Assembly: GCF_000374005.1 (NCBI RefSeq)
Contig: NZ_KB893157.1
Coordinates: forward strand, 189,950 to 253,949
Direction: 5' to 3'
Length of the DNA stretch: 64,000 bases
Source: Kiloniella laminariae DSM 19542
GTDB taxonomy: Bacteria > Pseudomonadota > Alphaproteobacteria > Kiloniellales > Kiloniellaceae
Shown here: positions 63,429-64,000 of the stretch, piece after piece
How positions within the stretch are numbered: position 1 is the first letter of the stretch
Layout: each line of letters opens with the position of its first letter
Notes under the pieces: model-generated
The model's database searches: none
Told to the model about the DNA's origin: nothing
What the model saw: only the letters and a program-made list of their open reading frames with translations
Translations under genes and position numbers: made by a program

Positions 63429-64000
63429 GTGACTCTACGTGTTGGTATTAACGGCTTTGGCCGGATGGGGCGTTTGGTGTTCAGGGCAGGTTGGGACGTC
63501 CCGGGAATTGATTTCGTTCATGTGAACGAGATCCAGGGCGGGGTTGACTGCGCAGCACATCTGCTGGAATTCGATACTGTCCATGGTCGGTGGCATAACG
63601 AAGTGATTGCTTCTGAGGGAGGCATAACGGTCGGAGAACAGAAAATCTCTTTTTCTGAAGAGAAGGACCCGGTGAAGGTTGACTGGAAAGCCCGGGGTGT
63701 GGATGTGGTTCTCGAGTGTTCGGGCAAGTTCAAGACACAAGAGGTTTTGGCTCCTCTTCTTGAAGCTGGCGTGAAGAAGATCGTGGTCGCGGCGCCGGTG
63801 AAATCGGAAGGGGTGCTGAATCTTGTTTATGGTGTGAACCACGAACTCTACAAACCAGATCAGCACCACATTATTACCGCGGCCTCCTGCACAACCAACT
63901 GTCTGGCCCCGGTGGTCAAGGTAATTCATGAAGCGATTGGTATCGAACGGGGATCAATCACCACGATCCACGACGTGACCAATACCCAGGTCATGGTCGA
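63429..64000 (+). CDS. ArsJ-associated-type glyceraldehyde-3-phosphate dehydrogenase, 3' end outside window
   Basis: 190 residues visible. NAD motif [16 protein letters not shown] and catalytic Cys in [13 protein letters not shown]. The segment after it reads HDVTNTQ where ordinary GAPDH has HSYTNDQ. With the INEIxGG-like [24 protein letters not shown], this is the pattern I associate with GAPDHs encoded beside arsJ, which make 1-arseno-3-phosphoglycerate for export. GTG 63429 has AGGAG at 9 bases; ATG 63420 directly abuts that site. arsJ itself would be downstream, out of view. Confidence 0.8.
   Translation, partial: MTLRVGINGFGRMGRLVFRAGWDVPGIDFVHVNEIQGGVDCAAHLLEFDTVHGRWHNEVIASEGGITVGEQKISFSEEKDPVKVDWKARGVDVVLECSGKFKTQEVLAPLLEAGVKKIVVAAPVKSEGVLNLVYGVNHELYKPDQHHIITAASCTTNCLAPVVKVIHEAIGIERGSITTIHDVTNTQVMV

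Overview
The window reads as chromosome from a free-living, motile, probably marine alphaproteobacterium of moderate GC. The gene content points to the Rhodospirillales/Kiloniella/Thalassospira-like groups, but I cannot fix a genus from sequence alone. Supporting features are TRAP-TAXI and ABC uptake systems for organic solutes, a polyol operon in the Rhodobacter smo/mtl order, sulfoacetaldehyde acetyltransferase (Xsc), choline-sulfatase, and a large chemotaxis operon of alphaproteobacterial type. I found no insertion sequence, prophage or CRISPR array.

Layout. 1-903 is the 3' part of a class III aminotransferase, followed by tRNA-Ser(CGA). 1.2-3.6 kb is a more A/T-rich patch with a membrane-anchored AraC regulator, a secreted protein of unknown function and a GNAT enzyme. 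3.8-6.4 kb holds mtgA, a parDE toxin-antitoxin pair with a perfect inverted-repeat operator, and an aldo/keto reductase. 6.4-14.9 kb is a complete polyol (sorbitol/mannitol) operon: SorC-type regulator, ABC transporter smoEFGK, smoS, mtlK and a fructokinase. A near-identical site lies before the regulator and before smoE. 14.9-26.3 kb combines a DMT transporter, a BKACE enzyme and a class III aminotransferase, divergent from an RpiR regulator. A TAXI-type TRAP transporter, a Usp protein and xsc follow. The palindrome ATAACATTTGTTAT occurs in the divergent aminotransferase/rpiR promoter region and again before the TRAP genes, which suggests one regulon for an amine, amino acid or amino-sulfonate. 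26.5-31.0 kb holds a DoxX protein, a Bcr/CflA efflux pump, a LysR regulator and choline-sulfatase.

31.2-44.3 kb is a signalling block. A single-direction chemotaxis operon (STAS, cheY, cheA, cheW, a NIT-sensor MCP, cheR, cheD, cheB) runs on into a soluble MCP-like protein, a second STAS protein and a REC-PP2C phosphatase. A convergent REC-HATPase gene faces it. Together these look like an RsbU/RsbV/RsbW-type partner switch wired into chemotaxis. The soluble MCP-like protein carries a CheZ-like FQDxTxQ motif, the most unusual single protein seen here.

44.7-48.3 kb is a phosphonate/phosphite-type ABC transporter (phnD, phnC, phnE1, phnE2). 48.3-58.4 kb is catabolic: an SDR, a flavodoxin-like protein and two parallel modules, each with an enolase-superfamily dehydratase, an aldehyde dehydrogenase and a GcvA-like LysR regulator. 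One module also has a 3-hydroxyisobutyrate-dehydrogenase-type reductase. Sugar-acid breakdown is the likely theme. 58.4-63.1 kb holds an exported glutathione peroxidase, a second DMT transporter with an Lrp regulator, a small ACT-like protein and an amine-dehydrogenase-type flavoprotein with the covalent-FMN cysteine and 4Fe-4S motif. The window ends inside an ArsJ-associated-type GAPDH gene, so an arsenate-resistance locus probably lies just beyond.

A recurring regulatory design is that each of the three transport operons has a hairpin directly after its solute-binding-protein gene. This would give more binding protein than membrane components.
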